A stretch of DNA of 64,000 nt from Ancylobacter pratisalsi (lineage in GTDB: Bacteria; Pseudomonadota; Alphaproteobacteria; Rhizobiales; Xanthobacteraceae). The DNA lies in contig NZ_CP048630.1 in NCBI RefSeq assembly GCF_010669125.1, positions 372,001 to 436,000 of the forward strand, written 5' to 3'. Each line of letters begins with the position of its first letter. Within the stretch, counting starts at the first letter, position 1. Of this stretch, positions 18,363 through 27,209 are shown one piece after another. The notes under the pieces were generated by a model, which searched no databases, was not told the origin of the DNA, and saw only the letters and a list, made by a program, of their open reading frames with translations. Both the position numbers and the translations under genes were made by a program.

Positions 18363-19109
18363 ATGCAACCTCTCCCCCGGGCCGATTGGGCCCTCTTTCT
18401 CGATATTGACGGCACATTGATCGAACACGCCGATCATCCCGAAGGCATCCGCGTTCCCGCGCATCTTCCCGAGCTTCTCACCGGCCTTCAGACCTCGCTT
18501 GACGGGGCGGTGGCGCTGGTCTCCGGCCGCAGCATCGACTGGATGGACCATCGCCTGGCCCCGGCGCGTCTGGCCGCCGCCGGCCAGCATGGTGGCGAGA
18601 TCCGCCTCGCGCCGGACGCGCCCTCCGTGCCGATTCCCGTTCCCGCATGGCGCAAGCCGCTGGAACAGACGCTGGTCCGCGAACTGGCCCTCTGGCCGGG
18701 TGTCTATGTCGAGCGCAAGCCGCTCTCGCTCGCGGTGCATTTCCGGGCCGTGCCCGAGCATGGCGACGCGATCATGGCCAGGGTCGAGGAACTCGGCACG
18801 CGGATGGACCCGTCGGTCGAATTCCTCAGGGGACGCTGCGTGCTGGAGGTGCGCCAGCGCGGCTTCAACAAGGGCACGGCGGTCGACACGCTGATGGCCA
18901 GCACGCTGTTCTCCGGGCGCACCCCGATCTTTCTCGGTGACGACATCACCGACGAGGATGGCTTCCGCGCCGCCCGTGCCGCGGGCGGGCTCGCCGTCGC
19001 CGTCGGGCCTCGCCCGACCTCGCAGGCCGATTTCCGCCTCGCCACGCCCGAAGACGTGCGCGCATGGCTCGGCCGTTTTCCTCAAGCTCTGGAGCGTATG
19101 CCCTCGTGA
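18363..19109 (+). CDS. otsB: Trehalose-6-phosphate phosphatase
   Basis: OtsB dephosphorylates trehalose-6-phosphate to trehalose, an osmo- and desiccation protectant. It is a HAD-superfamily enzyme of 248 aa. Motif I LFLDIDGTLIEH holds the catalytic aspartates, ALVSGRSIDWMD follows, KGTAVDTLM gives the conserved Lys and FLGDDITDEDGFRAAR is motif IV. ATG 18363 has AGGA seven bases upstream; ATG 18330 is in frame but has none. Its stop overlaps the GTG start of the next gene (GTGA), and otsA follows, so all three are one operon. Trehalose is thus made by the OtsA/OtsB route, with a GH15 hydrolase in between. Confidence 0.93.
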   Translation: MQPLPRADWALFLDIDGTLIEHADHPEGIRVPAHLPELLTGLQTSLDGAVALVSGRSIDWMDHRLAPARLAAAGQHGGEIRLAPDAPSVPIPVPAWRKPLEQTLVRELALWPGVYVERKPLSLAVHFRAVPEHGDAIMARVEELGTRMDPSVEFLRGRCVLEVRQRGFNKGTAVDTLMASTLFSGRTPIFLGDDITDEDGFRAARAAGGLAVAVGPRPTSQADFRLATPEDVRAWLGRFPQALERMPS

Positions 19110-20902
19110 GTCAGAACCTCAACCTCGCCGCCATCGGCAACGGGACCATCGCAGCGCTGATCGACAAGAACGGACGCATCAACTGGTGCTGCTGGCCGCG
19201 GATCGACGGCGACCCGATCTTCTCCGCCCTGCTCGGCGGCGAGGAGCCCGAGGCGGGCTTCTTCGACGTGCTGCTCGACGGGCAGGTCGCGGCCACGCGC
19301 ACCTACCGCCACAACACGGCGATCATCGAGACGGTTCTGGAAAACGCCGACGGGGCCAAGCTGCGCATTGTCGACTACGCGCCGCGCTTCAAGCTCTATG
19401 ACCGCATGTACCGCCCGGCCATGCTGGTGCGGCGGCTGGAGCCGATCTCCGGCACCTGTCGCGTCACCATTCGCCTGCGCCCGCATTTCAACTGGGGCGA
19501 GCAGCGGCCGAAGCCGGTGCGCGGCTCCAACCACATGCGCTTCTCGGGCGAGGACTTCACCCTGCGCGCCACCACCGACCTTCCGATCGTCTATGTGATG
19601 GAAGAGCGCCCCTTCGTGCTCAGCCAGGCCGCGACCTTCGTGCTGGGGCCGGACGAGCCCTTCGCCTCCAGCGTCGCCGACACCACGCACAGCTTCGAGA
19701 GCCGCACCCAGGACTATTGGTCGGAGTGGGTGCGCTATCTCTCGGTGCCTTTCGAATGGCAGGACGCGGTGATCCGCGCCGCAATCTCGCTGAAGCTCTG
19801 CGCCTTCGAGGAAACCGGCGGCATCGTTGCCGCGCTCACCACCTCGATCCCGGAAGCACCGAACACGGTACGCAACTGGGATTACCGCCATTCCTGGCTG
19901 CGCGATTCATACTTCACCGTCCGCGCGCTCAACCAGCTTGGCGCGACGCGGACGATGGAGGACTATATCCGCTACCTCACCACCATCATCGCCTCCGAAC
20001 CCTCCGGGCGGCTGTCGCCGGTCTATTCGATCGTGCCCGGCACGCATCTGGAAGAGCGCTTCGCCCCCGCCCTGCCCGGCTTCCGCGGCATGGGTCCGGT
20101 GCGGGTCGGCAACCAGGCCGCCGAGCAGGTGCAGAATGACGGCTACGGCCATGTCGTGCTGGCGGCGGCGCAGATGTTCTTCGACGAGCGGCTGCCCAAG
20201 CGCGGCGACAAGGCGCTGTTCAACCTGCTGGAGGGCGTGGGCGCCCGCGCGGCGGAGTTCGCCTTCGAGCCGGATGCCGGCCTGTGGGAACTGCGCGGCA
20301 GGCGGCGGGTGCATACCTTCTCCGCCGTGATGGGCTGGGCCGCCTGCGACCGGCTGGCGCGCATCGCGCGGGTGCTCGACCTGCCGGACCGGGTGACCTT
20401 CTGGGCCGATCACGCGAACGATATTCGCCAGCGTGTGCTTGCCTTCGCCTGGAGCGAGGAGAAGGGCAGCTTCGTGGACGCCGATGTCGACGGCCAGCTC
20501 GACGCCTCGCTGCTGCTGCTGGCCGAACTGGGGTTCGTGCGGCCGGACGATCCGCGCTACATCGCGACGGTGGAGTGCATCGGCCGCGACCTCAAGCGCA
20601 ACGGCTACCTGATGCGCTATGCCAATGAGGACGATTTCGGCCTGCCGGAAAGCTCCTTCACCATCTGCTCGTTCTGGTACGCCTGCGCGCTCGACCTGAT
20701 CGGCCGGCGCGAGGAGGCGCGCGAGATGTTCACGAGCCTGCTCGCCCGCCGCAACGAGGCCGGTCTTCTTTCGGAAGATATCGACAACCAGACGCTGGAT
20801 CTGTGGGGCAACATTCCCCAGACCTATTCCATGGTCGGACTGATCGACACGGCGATGAGGCTTTCGAAGACCTGGGAGGAAGCGTTCTGGCGCGGCTCGT
20901 AA
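19106..20902 (+). CDS. Glycoside hydrolase family 15 protein (glucoamylase/trehalase type)
   Basis: A 598-aa GH15 enzyme without signal peptide, so cytoplasmic. The GTG start overlaps the otsB stop by four bases and opens with SQNLNLAAIGNGTIAALIDKNGRINWCCWPR, the usual N-terminus of bacterial GH15 proteins. A beta-sandwich domain (to ~220) precedes the (alpha/alpha)6 barrel. The barrel contains NWDYRHSWLRDSYFTVRAL and LPESSFTICSFWYACAL with the likely catalytic glutamate. GH15 members cleave alpha-glucosidic bonds in starch, dextrins or trehalose. Sitting between otsB and otsA, it may turn over trehalose or trim a glucan. The last 16 bases overlap the otsA start. Confidence 0.92.
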   Translation: MSQNLNLAAIGNGTIAALIDKNGRINWCCWPRIDGDPIFSALLGGEEPEAGFFDVLLDGQVAATRTYRHNTAIIETVLENADGAKLRIVDYAPRFKLYDRMYRPAMLVRRLEPISGTCRVTIRLRPHFNWGEQRPKPVRGSNHMRFSGEDFTLRATTDLPIVYVMEERPFVLSQAATFVLGPDEPFASSVADTTHSFESRTQDYWSEWVRYLSVPFEWQDAVIRAAISLKLCAFEETGGIVAALTTSIPEAPNTVRNWDYRHSWLRDSYFTVRALNQLGATRTMEDYIRYLTTIIASEPSGRLSPVYSIVPGTHLEERFAPALPGFRGMGPVRVGNQAAEQVQNDGYGHVVLAAAQMFFDERLPKRGDKALFNLLEGVGARAAEFAFEPDAGLWELRGRRRVHTFSAVMGWAACDRLARIARVLDLPDRVTFWADHANDIRQRVLAFAWSEEKGSFVDADVDGQLDASLLLLAELGFVRPDDPRYIATVECIGRDLKRNGYLMRYANEDDFGLPESSFTICSFWYACALDLIGRREEAREMFTSLLARRNEAGLLSEDIDNQTLDLWGNIPQTYSMVGLIDTAMRLSKTWEEAFWRGS

Positions 20903-22308
20903 TCGTCTCAAACCGGGTGACCTCACCAAAGGAGCGCGCCGCGAAAGCCGGCGGGCTCGCCGTCGCGCTGCGCGAGGCACTGGGCAAGCGCGGCGGGCTT
21001 TGGTTCGGCTGGAGCGGGGAAACCGAGGTCGGCGCCTCCGCCGAGCCCAAGGTGTTCCGCTCAGGCCGCATCACTTACGGCCTGCTGACCCTCGACCCCG
21101 AGGACCAGCGCGCGCACTATGCCGGCTACGCCAACGGCACGCTCTGGCCGCTCTGCCATTACCGGCTGGGGCTGGTGTCGTTCCGCCGTGCCGACTGGGA
21201 AGGCTATCGGCGCGTCAACGAGCATTTCGCCCGCGCGCTGCTGCCCATGCTGAAGCCGGACGACATCATCTGGGTCCACGACTATCACCTGATCCCGCTC
21301 GCCAGCGAGCTGCGCAAGCTCGGGTTTGAGGGGCGGATCGGCTATTTCCACCACATCCCCTGGCCGACGCCGGCGGTGTACCTGTCCCTGCCCTCCCATG
21401 CCGCGCTGGTGCAGGACCTGTCGCAATACGACCTCGTCGGGTTGCAGACCGAGAGCGACGTGCGCGCGCTGCTCACCTACATCTCGTCCGAGGTGCGCGG
21501 CTGGCTGGCGCCGGGCGGTTTCGTCACGCTGGGCCCGCGCCGGTTCCGCGTCGCCGCCTACCCCATAGGCATCGACGCCGAGGCATTCGTGGAGGATGCG
21601 CGCGCAGCCGTCGGCAGCGAGGAGATGAAGCGCCTGCATGCCAGCCTCGCGGGTCGCGCGCTGGCGGTGGGCGTCGACCGGCTGGACTATTCCAAGGGGC
21701 TGCCGAACAAATTCGCCGCCTTTGGCGAGCTGCTGAAAAGCTGGCCGGAACACCGCTCCACGGTGACGATGATGCAGATCGCGCCGGTGAGCCGGGGCGA
21801 GGTGGCGGAGTATCGCTCGCTGCGCCGGGAGCTGGAGGAACTCGCCGGCAGCATCAACGGCGAGTACGCCGAATTCGACTGGGTGCCGCTGCGCTACCTG
21901 AACCGCCCGTTCCAGCGCGCGACTCTGGCCGCGATCTACCGCACCGCCCGGATCGGGCTGGTGACGCCGCTGCGCGACGGCATGAACCTGGTGGCAAAAG
22001 AGTATGTGGCGGCGCAGGACCCCAAGGATCCCGGGGTTCTCGTGCTCTCGCGCTTCGCCGGCGCCGTCGACGAGATGAGCGGCGCGCTGATCATAAACCC
22101 CTACGATGTGGAGGGCATGGCCGAGGCCCTGCACACCGCGCTGCTGATGCCGCTGGAGGAGCGGCGGGAGCGCTGGCGCGCCAATATGGACAAGGTGGAG
22201 AGCAACACCATCCACCATTGGTGCGAACACTTCATCAGCGAACTGGCAACCGCCAATGAAACCGCTCCGGACCCGCTGCCGCCGCAGTACCAGGCAAGCC
22301 GGGCCTGA
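20887..22308 (+). CDS. otsA: Alpha,alpha-trehalose-6-phosphate synthase, apparent CTG start
   Basis: OtsA (GT20) joins UDP-glucose and glucose-6-phosphate into trehalose-6-phosphate. Family landmarks are ARLVIVSNRVTSP at the very N-terminus, IIWVHDYHLIPLASELR, RIGYFHHIPWPTP, VDRLDYSKGLPNKFAAF and RDGMNLVAKEYVAAQ. No ATG, GTG or TTG lies in frame near the expected N-terminus. Instead GGGAGGA (20874-20880) is followed after six bases by CTG (20887), giving a 473-aa protein, the family length. The nearest upstream in-frame GTG (20803) would add 28 residues of GH15-antiframe sequence. The frame overlaps the GH15 end by 16 bases, implying translational coupling. Confidence 0.92.
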   Translation: MARLVIVSNRVTSPKERAAKAGGLAVALREALGKRGGLWFGWSGETEVGASAEPKVFRSGRITYGLLTLDPEDQRAHYAGYANGTLWPLCHYRLGLVSFRRADWEGYRRVNEHFARALLPMLKPDDIIWVHDYHLIPLASELRKLGFEGRIGYFHHIPWPTPAVYLSLPSHAALVQDLSQYDLVGLQTESDVRALLTYISSEVRGWLAPGGFVTLGPRRFRVAAYPIGIDAEAFVEDARAAVGSEEMKRLHASLAGRALAVGVDRLDYSKGLPNKFAAFGELLKSWPEHRSTVTMMQIAPVSRGEVAEYRSLRRELEELAGSINGEYAEFDWVPLRYLNRPFQRATLAAIYRTARIGLVTPLRDGMNLVAKEYVAAQDPKDPGVLVLSRFAGAVDEMSGALIINPYDVEGMAEALHTALLMPLEERRERWRANMDKVESNTIHHWCEHFISELATANETAPDPLPPQYQASRA

Positions 22309-22336
22309 GAAAAAACGCATCCGGGGGAAGACGAGA

Positions 22337-23353
22337 ATGTGGCAGGTGCCGGAAAGTCCAGCCAATGAGGCGGCGCGTCTGGAGGCGCTCGCGGCGTTCG
22401 ACATTATGGATACCCCACGCGAAAAGGGGTTCGATCGGCTCGCCTGGCTGGCGAAACGCATCTATGCCGCCGATGTCGCGTTCGTGAGCTTCATGAGCGC
22501 GGAACACCAATGGATAAAGTCGGTCACATCCTCCGCAGTGGGCACCTCGATCGGGCGGCAGAAGTCCATCTGCCAGGTCATGGTCGCGACCGGCGAACCG
22601 TTGGTCGTGGGCGACCTGCGAACCGACGAGCGCTTCGAGGGGCATCCGACGATACCGCAGATGACGCTGCGCTTTTATGCCGGCGTGCCGCTGCGCGTGG
22701 AGCCGGATCTTGTCATCGGCACGCTGTGCATCATGCGCCACCAGGAGGGGATCGAACCCGGCTTCGACATCGAGCCGCTGGAGGCGCTCGCGGCGATCGC
22801 GGTCGACGAGCTGGAGCTTCGCCGTCTCAACCGCGAGCTGAACCAGCTGAGCCGGGTCGACGGGCTGACCGGCCTCTCCAACCGGCGCGCCTTCGACGAA
22901 GAGCTGGTCCGCGCCGAACTGCGCTGCAGGCGCACCGGCGAGGCGCTATCGGTGATGGTCGTCGACATCGACCACTTCAAGGCGCTGAACGACGGCGCCG
23001 GCCACGGCGCCGGCGACAAGGCGCTGCGCGACATCGGCGTGGCGCTGGGCAAGGCCAGCTTCCGGCGCGACGACACCATGGCGCGCTATGGCGGCGACGA
23101 GTTCGCCGCCATTCTCGTCGGCAGCGACGCGGCCGGGGCCCGCCTCGTGGCCGACCGCCTCTGCCTCTGCGTGGGCACGGCGGCGATCGAGCACCCGATC
23201 AACGGCCAAGTGACCCTCAGCGTCGGGATCGCCACGCATTACGCGCACGATCTCGACACCAATCTGCTGATCGAGCAGGCCGATTCCGCGCTCTATGCCG
23301 CCAAGCGCGGCGGCCGCGACCGCGTGGTCAGCTACGGCCCGCCGGAGGCGTGA
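22337..23353 (+). CDS. GAF-GGDEF diguanylate cyclase
   Basis: A 338-aa cytoplasmic signalling enzyme predicted to make cyclic di-GMP. Residues ~15-160 form a GAF domain (VAFVSFMSAEHQWIKSV, SICQVMVATGEPLVVGDL, FYAGVPLRV). A short helix leads to the GGDEF domain (~180-335), with VDGLTGLSNRRAFDEEL, VVDIDHFKALND and an intact ARYGGDEF active site. The RxxD product-inhibition site (RRDD) is at the correct distance. Start MWQVPESP is preceded by GGGGGAAG. It begins 28 bp after otsA, so it could be read through from the trehalose operon. The GAF ligand is unknown. Confidence 0.92.
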   Translation: MWQVPESPANEAARLEALAAFDIMDTPREKGFDRLAWLAKRIYAADVAFVSFMSAEHQWIKSVTSSAVGTSIGRQKSICQVMVATGEPLVVGDLRTDERFEGHPTIPQMTLRFYAGVPLRVEPDLVIGTLCIMRHQEGIEPGFDIEPLEALAAIAVDELELRRLNRELNQLSRVDGLTGLSNRRAFDEELVRAELRCRRTGEALSVMVVDIDHFKALNDGAGHGAGDKALRDIGVALGKASFRRDDTMARYGGDEFAAILVGSDAAGARLVADRLCLCVGTAAIEHPINGQVTLSVGIATHYAHDLDTNLLIEQADSALYAAKRGGRDRVVSYGPPEA

Positions 23354-23361
23354 AGGCGACG

Positions 23362-23381
23362 GGGGCCCCGCGCCGGGCCCC
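23362..23381. terminator. Convergent-gene hairpin
   Basis: GGGGCCC (23362-23368) and GGGCCCC (23375-23381) form a perfect 7-bp G+C stem with a six-base loop, between the convergent GGDEF and aldose epimerase genes. No T tract is present, so efficiency is doubtful. It could stop transcription in either direction. Confidence 0.4.
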
Positions 23382-23387
23382 ACGCAC

Positions 23388-24281
23388 CTAGCGCCCCGAA
23401 TCGGACAGCCAGCGCACCGCCATGGCGAAGCTCTTGGAACCGCCCGGCGGGATCAGGCTCAGCCCCGGCTTGTCCATGAACTCAACCGGGCCGTTCTCGG
23501 GCGTGGCGTAGCCCGACCATGGCTCGATGCACAGGAACGGCGCGCCCGGCTTCGACCAGACGCCCAGTTCCGCCATGCCGGGAAAGGCGATCTCAAGCCC
23601 CGGCTCGCCCGGCACGCCATAGCGCACATGGTGCGAGCGCACGTCGAGGAAGATCAGCGCGTCGCGCTCGAACATCGCATCGTCCAGCGCCATCACCGCA
23701 TCGACCGCCGGATTGGGCTCGGTGGCGGCGGAGAGCAGCCCCCCGACCGGGCGGTGGATCGGCTCGGCTTCGGCCTTCTCGAAAATGAGGTGATGCTCGG
23801 CCCGGATGCCGCCATAGGGCAGCGGCCAGAGAAAGGCGGGATGGAAGCCGAAGCTCGCCGGAAGCGGCTCGGTGCCGGGATTCGAGACCTCGGCCTTGAT
23901 GGTGAGCGTCGCCTCATCGAGCGTGTAGGTGACGCTAAGGGCGAACTCGAACGGGTATTGCCGGCGCGTCTCCTCGTCCGAGACCAGCACGAAGCGCGCC
24001 GAGGCGGACGTCGCCTCGACCGGCTCGAAGGTGCGCCGGCGGGCAAAGCCGTGTTGCGCCATCGGATAGGCCACGCCCTCATGGACGAGCTGATCGCCCG
24101 GCAGGCGCCCGACGATGGGAAACAGCAGCGGCGCGTGCCCGGTCCAGAACGCGGGATCGCCGTTCCACAGCAGGTCGCGGCCCTGCTCGTCGGCGAGCTT
24201 GACCAGTTCCGCCCCAAGCGGCGCGATCCGCGCGCTGAGTTTGCTCGATTTCAGTTCGACTGACCCGTCACTCATACTCAT
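23388..24281 (-). CDS. Aldose 1-epimerase family protein
   Basis: A 297-aa galactose-mutarotase-fold protein that would interconvert sugar anomers in the cytoplasm. Visible family features are SARIAPLGAELVKLADEQGRD, LLFPIVGRLPGDQL, MAQHGFARRRTFEP with the catalytic His, PASFGFHPAFLWPLP with the second His, and FLCIEPWSGYATPE with the catalytic Glu. Two ATGs six bases apart (24281, 24275) are both possible. A GGGG run abuts the first and is better spaced for the second. It resembles the LacX-like subgroup rather than GalM. Divergent from the MFS gene. The sugar is not predictable. Confidence 0.88.
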   Translation of the reverse strand: MSMSDGSVELKSSKLSARIAPLGAELVKLADEQGRDLLWNGDPAFWTGHAPLLFPIVGRLPGDQLVHEGVAYPMAQHGFARRRTFEPVEATSASARFVLVSDEETRRQYPFEFALSVTYTLDEATLTIKAEVSNPGTEPLPASFGFHPAFLWPLPYGGIRAEHHLIFEKAEAEPIHRPVGGLLSAATEPNPAVDAVMALDDAMFERDALIFLDVRSHHVRYGVPGEPGLEIAFPGMAELGVWSKPGAPFLCIEPWSGYATPENGPVEFMDKPGLSLIPPGGSKSFAMAVRWLSDSGR

Positions 24282-24386
24282 CCCCGTCTCGACATCGTCG
24301 ACTTTCAGGTCTACCTGCAGGTCGCGGGTGCGAGCATCCGCACGAACCCATTCATCCTGCCGATTCACGCCCTGCGCGGTTCCATC

Positions 24387-25712
24387 ATGGCCCAGACTCT
24401 CGGCCCTGTCGCCGCGCTCCTGCTCGGTGTTTTCTTCCTCGTCACCGGAAGCGGCCTGCAGAACACGCTGCTGCCGCTGAGGGGGGCGTTCGAAGGCTTC
24501 AGCGCCATCAACCTCGGCATATTGGGGTCGAGCTACTATCTGGGCTTCGTGCTTGGCTGCCTGCTGGTGCCGCATCTGGTGCGGCGCTCGGGCCATATCC
24601 GCGCCTTCGCCGCCCTGACCTCGGGCGCGGTGGCGACGATGCTGGCGCACCCGCTGCTGGTCGACCCCTATGTCTGGTTCGGCCTGCGCGCCATCACCGG
24701 CTTCTGCTTCGCCGGCCTGTATCTGGTGATCGAAAGCTGGCTGAACGACCGCGCCACCAACCAGACGCGCGGCTTCGTGATGGGCTCCTACGTCATGGTC
24801 GACTACGCGGCCCTGACCGCCGGCCAGATGATGATCACGCTGTTTCCGATCAGCGGCTTCCAGCTTTTCGCCATCGCCACCATCCTGTTCGCGCTGGCGA
24901 CGCTGCCGGTGGTGATGACCACGAGCACCCAGCCCGCGCCGATCGAGACCGCGCGGATCCGGATCTTCCGCCTGTTCCGCGCCGCCCCCGTCGCGCTGGT
25001 GGGGTGTTTCATCATCGGGCTGACCAACGGCTCGCTGTGGTCGCTGGGACCGATCTTCGCCATCGGGCGCGGGCTGACCGCCGATGGCGCCGCCACCTTC
25101 ATGAGCGCGGTCGTGGTCGCCGGCGCGCTCGCGCAATGGCCGATCGGGTACCTGTCCGACCGGATGGATCGCCGGCGCATCCTCGCCGCGCTGATGGTGG
25201 GCGCCATGCTTGCCGGGCTGACGCTCGGCGCCATGCATTTCACCTTGCCCGGCCTCAGCGTGCTCGGCCTGATCTTCGGCGCGCTGTCGCTGCCGGCCTA
25301 CTCGCTGGCCGCGGCCCATGCCTATGATCGCACGTCAGCCTCCGAATCGGTGGAAACCGCGGCCGGCCTCTTGCTGACCTATGGCATCGGCTCGGTGGTG
25401 GGCCCTTCCGTCGCCTCCTTCGCGATGTCCCATTACGGGCCCGGCGCGCTGTTCTACTTCACCGCCGCCGGGCACACGCTGCTGCTGCTGTTCGTGGTGT
25501 GGCGGCTCAGCTGGCGGCCGGCGGCGGAACGCTTCACCAACGACACCATCGCCTCCACGCCCACCGGCACGGTGCCCACGCCCGAGATGCCGCCGGACCC
25601 GACCGCCGGCATGGATGACCCCTCCCCCGCGCCCCGGCCGCGCCCGGCCACCCGCTCCGCCCCCGGCGACAGCTTTCCCGAGGCGCAGGACGGGCGCTCC
25701 GACGGCGGCTGA
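24387..25712 (+). CDS. Major facilitator superfamily transporter
   Basis: A 441-aa inner-membrane transporter with twelve hydrophobic segments, from GPVAALLLGVFFLVTGSGLQ onward. The loop between TM2 and TM3 reads VPHLVRRSGHIRAF, and the matching C-terminal loop GYLSDRMDRRRILAAL is a clear MFS motif A. NLGILGSSYYLGFVLGCLL and GFCFAGLYLVIESWLNDRA are typical of the YcaD/YfkF-like MFS subgroup. The last ~60 residues are a Pro/Thr/Ala-rich cytoplasmic tail. The substrate is unknown. The gene stands alone with its own leader, divergent from the epimerase. Confidence 0.88.
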   Translation: MAQTLGPVAALLLGVFFLVTGSGLQNTLLPLRGAFEGFSAINLGILGSSYYLGFVLGCLLVPHLVRRSGHIRAFAALTSGAVATMLAHPLLVDPYVWFGLRAITGFCFAGLYLVIESWLNDRATNQTRGFVMGSYVMVDYAALTAGQMMITLFPISGFQLFAIATILFALATLPVVMTTSTQPAPIETARIRIFRLFRAAPVALVGCFIIGLTNGSLWSLGPIFAIGRGLTADGAATFMSAVVVAGALAQWPIGYLSDRMDRRRILAALMVGAMLAGLTLGAMHFTLPGLSVLGLIFGALSLPAYSLAAAHAYDRTSASESVETAAGLLLTYGIGSVVGPSVASFAMSHYGPGALFYFTAAGHTLLLLFVVWRLSWRPAAERFTNDTIASTPTGTVPTPEMPPDPTAGMDDPSPAPRPRPATRSAPGDSFPEAQDGRSDGG

Positions 25713-25792
25713 GGGCGCGGGCCAGCGGTATCGTGCGAGGGTGGAACCCGCGGGCGCCCTCGCCCGTTGACGGCCATCAGCGGGGGTTCGCC

Positions 25793-25972
25793 ATGTTCAA
25801 ATACGCCGTGATCTTTCTGGTTATCTCGCTTGTCGCCGGGGGCATCGGCTTCACCAATGTGTCGGCGTTCGCACGGCGGATCTCGTTGATCCTGTTCGGC
25901 CTGTTCTTCCTCGGCTTCCTGGCGCTGGTGGGGCTGGCCATGCTGGTGGACCAGGCGATGACCACGCCCTGA
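25793..25972 (+). CDS. DUF1328 small membrane protein
   Basis: A 59-aa protein with two transmembrane helices (YAVIFLVISLVAGGIGF and LILFGLFFLGFLALVGLAML), matching the YtjA/DUF1328 family in size and in the GGIGF...A.R.L..F motif. The start MFKYAVIF is the family start; a frame extending to 25733 adds unrelated residues. Family members are abundant stress-associated small inner-membrane proteins of unknown function. It lies 80 bp after the MFS gene and 94 bp before another tiny membrane protein. Confidence 0.85.
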   Translation: MFKYAVIFLVISLVAGGIGFTNVSAFARRISLILFGLFFLGFLALVGLAMLVDQAMTTP

Positions 25973-26066
25973 GGCGGGGGGAGGAAGCACCGCCTCCGGC
26001 CTTGACGTAGCGCAAGGCGCGGGCGCGGCGCGTGGGCTAGGCCTTCCTCATCAGGAGGAGAACGCC

Positions 26067-26198
26067 ATGCCTACCGAAACCGCGCTGTTCATCGTCTTCG
26101 TTCTGGTCGCCTTCGGCGCCCTTGCCGGCACGCTGGTCTATGTCGACATGCTGACCCGTACCGTGCGCAAGCAGAATCACCCGCTGCCGGGCGAATGA
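26067..26198 (+). CDS. Tiny single-pass membrane protein (43 aa)
   Basis: A 43-aa ORF, MPTETALFIVFVLVAFG..., has one clear transmembrane helix (residues ~6-28) followed by a basic cytoplasmic-type tail (MLTRTVRKQNHPLPGE). An ideal AGGAGGAG lies six bases ahead of the ATG, strong evidence for translation. It follows a DUF1328 gene on the same strand. I do not recognise a family. It could be a regulatory micro-membrane protein. Confidence 0.7.
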   Translation: MPTETALFIVFVLVAFGALAGTLVYVDMLTRTVRKQNHPLPGE

Positions 26199-26228
26199 GC
26201 CCCGCACGGGGCTGAGGGTTCGGCGGCG

Positions 26229-27206
26229 CTAGCTGCCGCCGATGAGAATGCCGGTGGCCAGCACCAAGAGGCCGCCGACCACCACCTGCACCGCCGCGCG
26301 CAGGAACGGGGTTTCCATGTAGCGGTTCTGGATCCAGGTGATCGCCCACAACTCGATGAAGACGATGACGACCGCGATCGCTGTCGCCGTCCAGAAATCG
26401 GGGATCAGATAGGGCAGCGCGTGGCCGAGACCGCCGAGCGCGGTCATGACGCCCGAGGCGATGCCTCGCTTGATCGGCGAGCCGCGCCCGGAGATGACGC
26501 CGTCATCATGGGCGGCCTCGGTGAAGCCCATCGAGATGCCCGCGCCCAGCGCCGCCGCAAGGCCGACCTGAAGCGTGGTCCATGAATTCTGGGTGGCGAA
26601 GGCGGTGGCGAAGATGGGGGCCAGCGTCGACACCGAACCGTCCATCAACCCGGCGAGGCCCGGCTGCACCCAGGTGAGCACGAACTGGCGCCGGGCGCGG
26701 TCGTTCTCCTCCTCGCGGGCGTCGGTGACCTTGTGAGCCATCTCCATGTGCTCGGCCATGTCGTAATGCTTGCGCTCTTCCATGGCGAGGTCGCCGAGGA
26801 GCTTGCGCGTGGCCGGATCGGTGCTGGACTGCGCGGCGCGGGTGTAGAAGCCCGCCGCATCATCCTCCATCCGCGCCGCTTCCTCGCGGATGCGCTCGAT
26901 GCCGAGATTCTCCACCAGCCAGACCGGACGGCGCGAATAGTAGCCCGCCACATGCTCGCGGCGGATGAGCGGGATTACCTTGCCGAAGCGCTGCTGGAAC
27001 AGATCGATCAGCCGCGAGCGGTGGCCGTCCTCCTCCCCCGCCATGGCGTCGAACGTGGCGGCGGTATCGGGAAAATCGTGGCGCAGCTTCTCGGCATATG
27101 TGGCGTAGATGCGCCCGTCATCCTCCTCCGAGGAGATCGCAAGCGCGAGCACCTCCGCCTCCGACAGATCGGAAAAGCGGCGACGATTGGCGAAGGACGA
27201 GAACAT
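26229..27206 (-). CDS. mbfA: Membrane-bound ferritin-like iron exporter MbfA (rubrerythrin-VIT)
   Basis: MbfA exports iron or protects against iron and peroxide stress in rhizobia. The 325-aa protein has an N-terminal ferritin-like diiron domain (residues ~15-165). Its metal ligands lie in EEDDGRIYATYAEKL, AGEEDGHRSRLI, ARMEDDAAGFYTRAA and AMEERKHYDMAEHME. A C-terminal VIT1-type membrane domain follows (~185-325), with VQPGLAGLMDGSVSTLAPIF, AGISMGFTEAA and three to four more helices. The 31-base palindrome upstream contains an Irr-type ICE box. Irr normally represses mbfA at low iron, so expression at high iron is predicted. Confidence 0.93.
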   Translation of the reverse strand: MFSSFANRRRFSDLSEAEVLALAISSEEDDGRIYATYAEKLRHDFPDTAATFDAMAGEEDGHRSRLIDLFQQRFGKVIPLIRREHVAGYYSRRPVWLVENLGIERIREEAARMEDDAAGFYTRAAQSSTDPATRKLLGDLAMEERKHYDMAEHMEMAHKVTDAREEENDRARRQFVLTWVQPGLAGLMDGSVSTLAPIFATAFATQNSWTTLQVGLAAALGAGISMGFTEAAHDDGVISGRGSPIKRGIASGVMTALGGLGHALPYLIPDFWTATAIAVVIVFIELWAITWIQNRYMETPFLRAAVQVVVGGLLVLATGILIGGS

Positions 27207-27209
27207 GGG

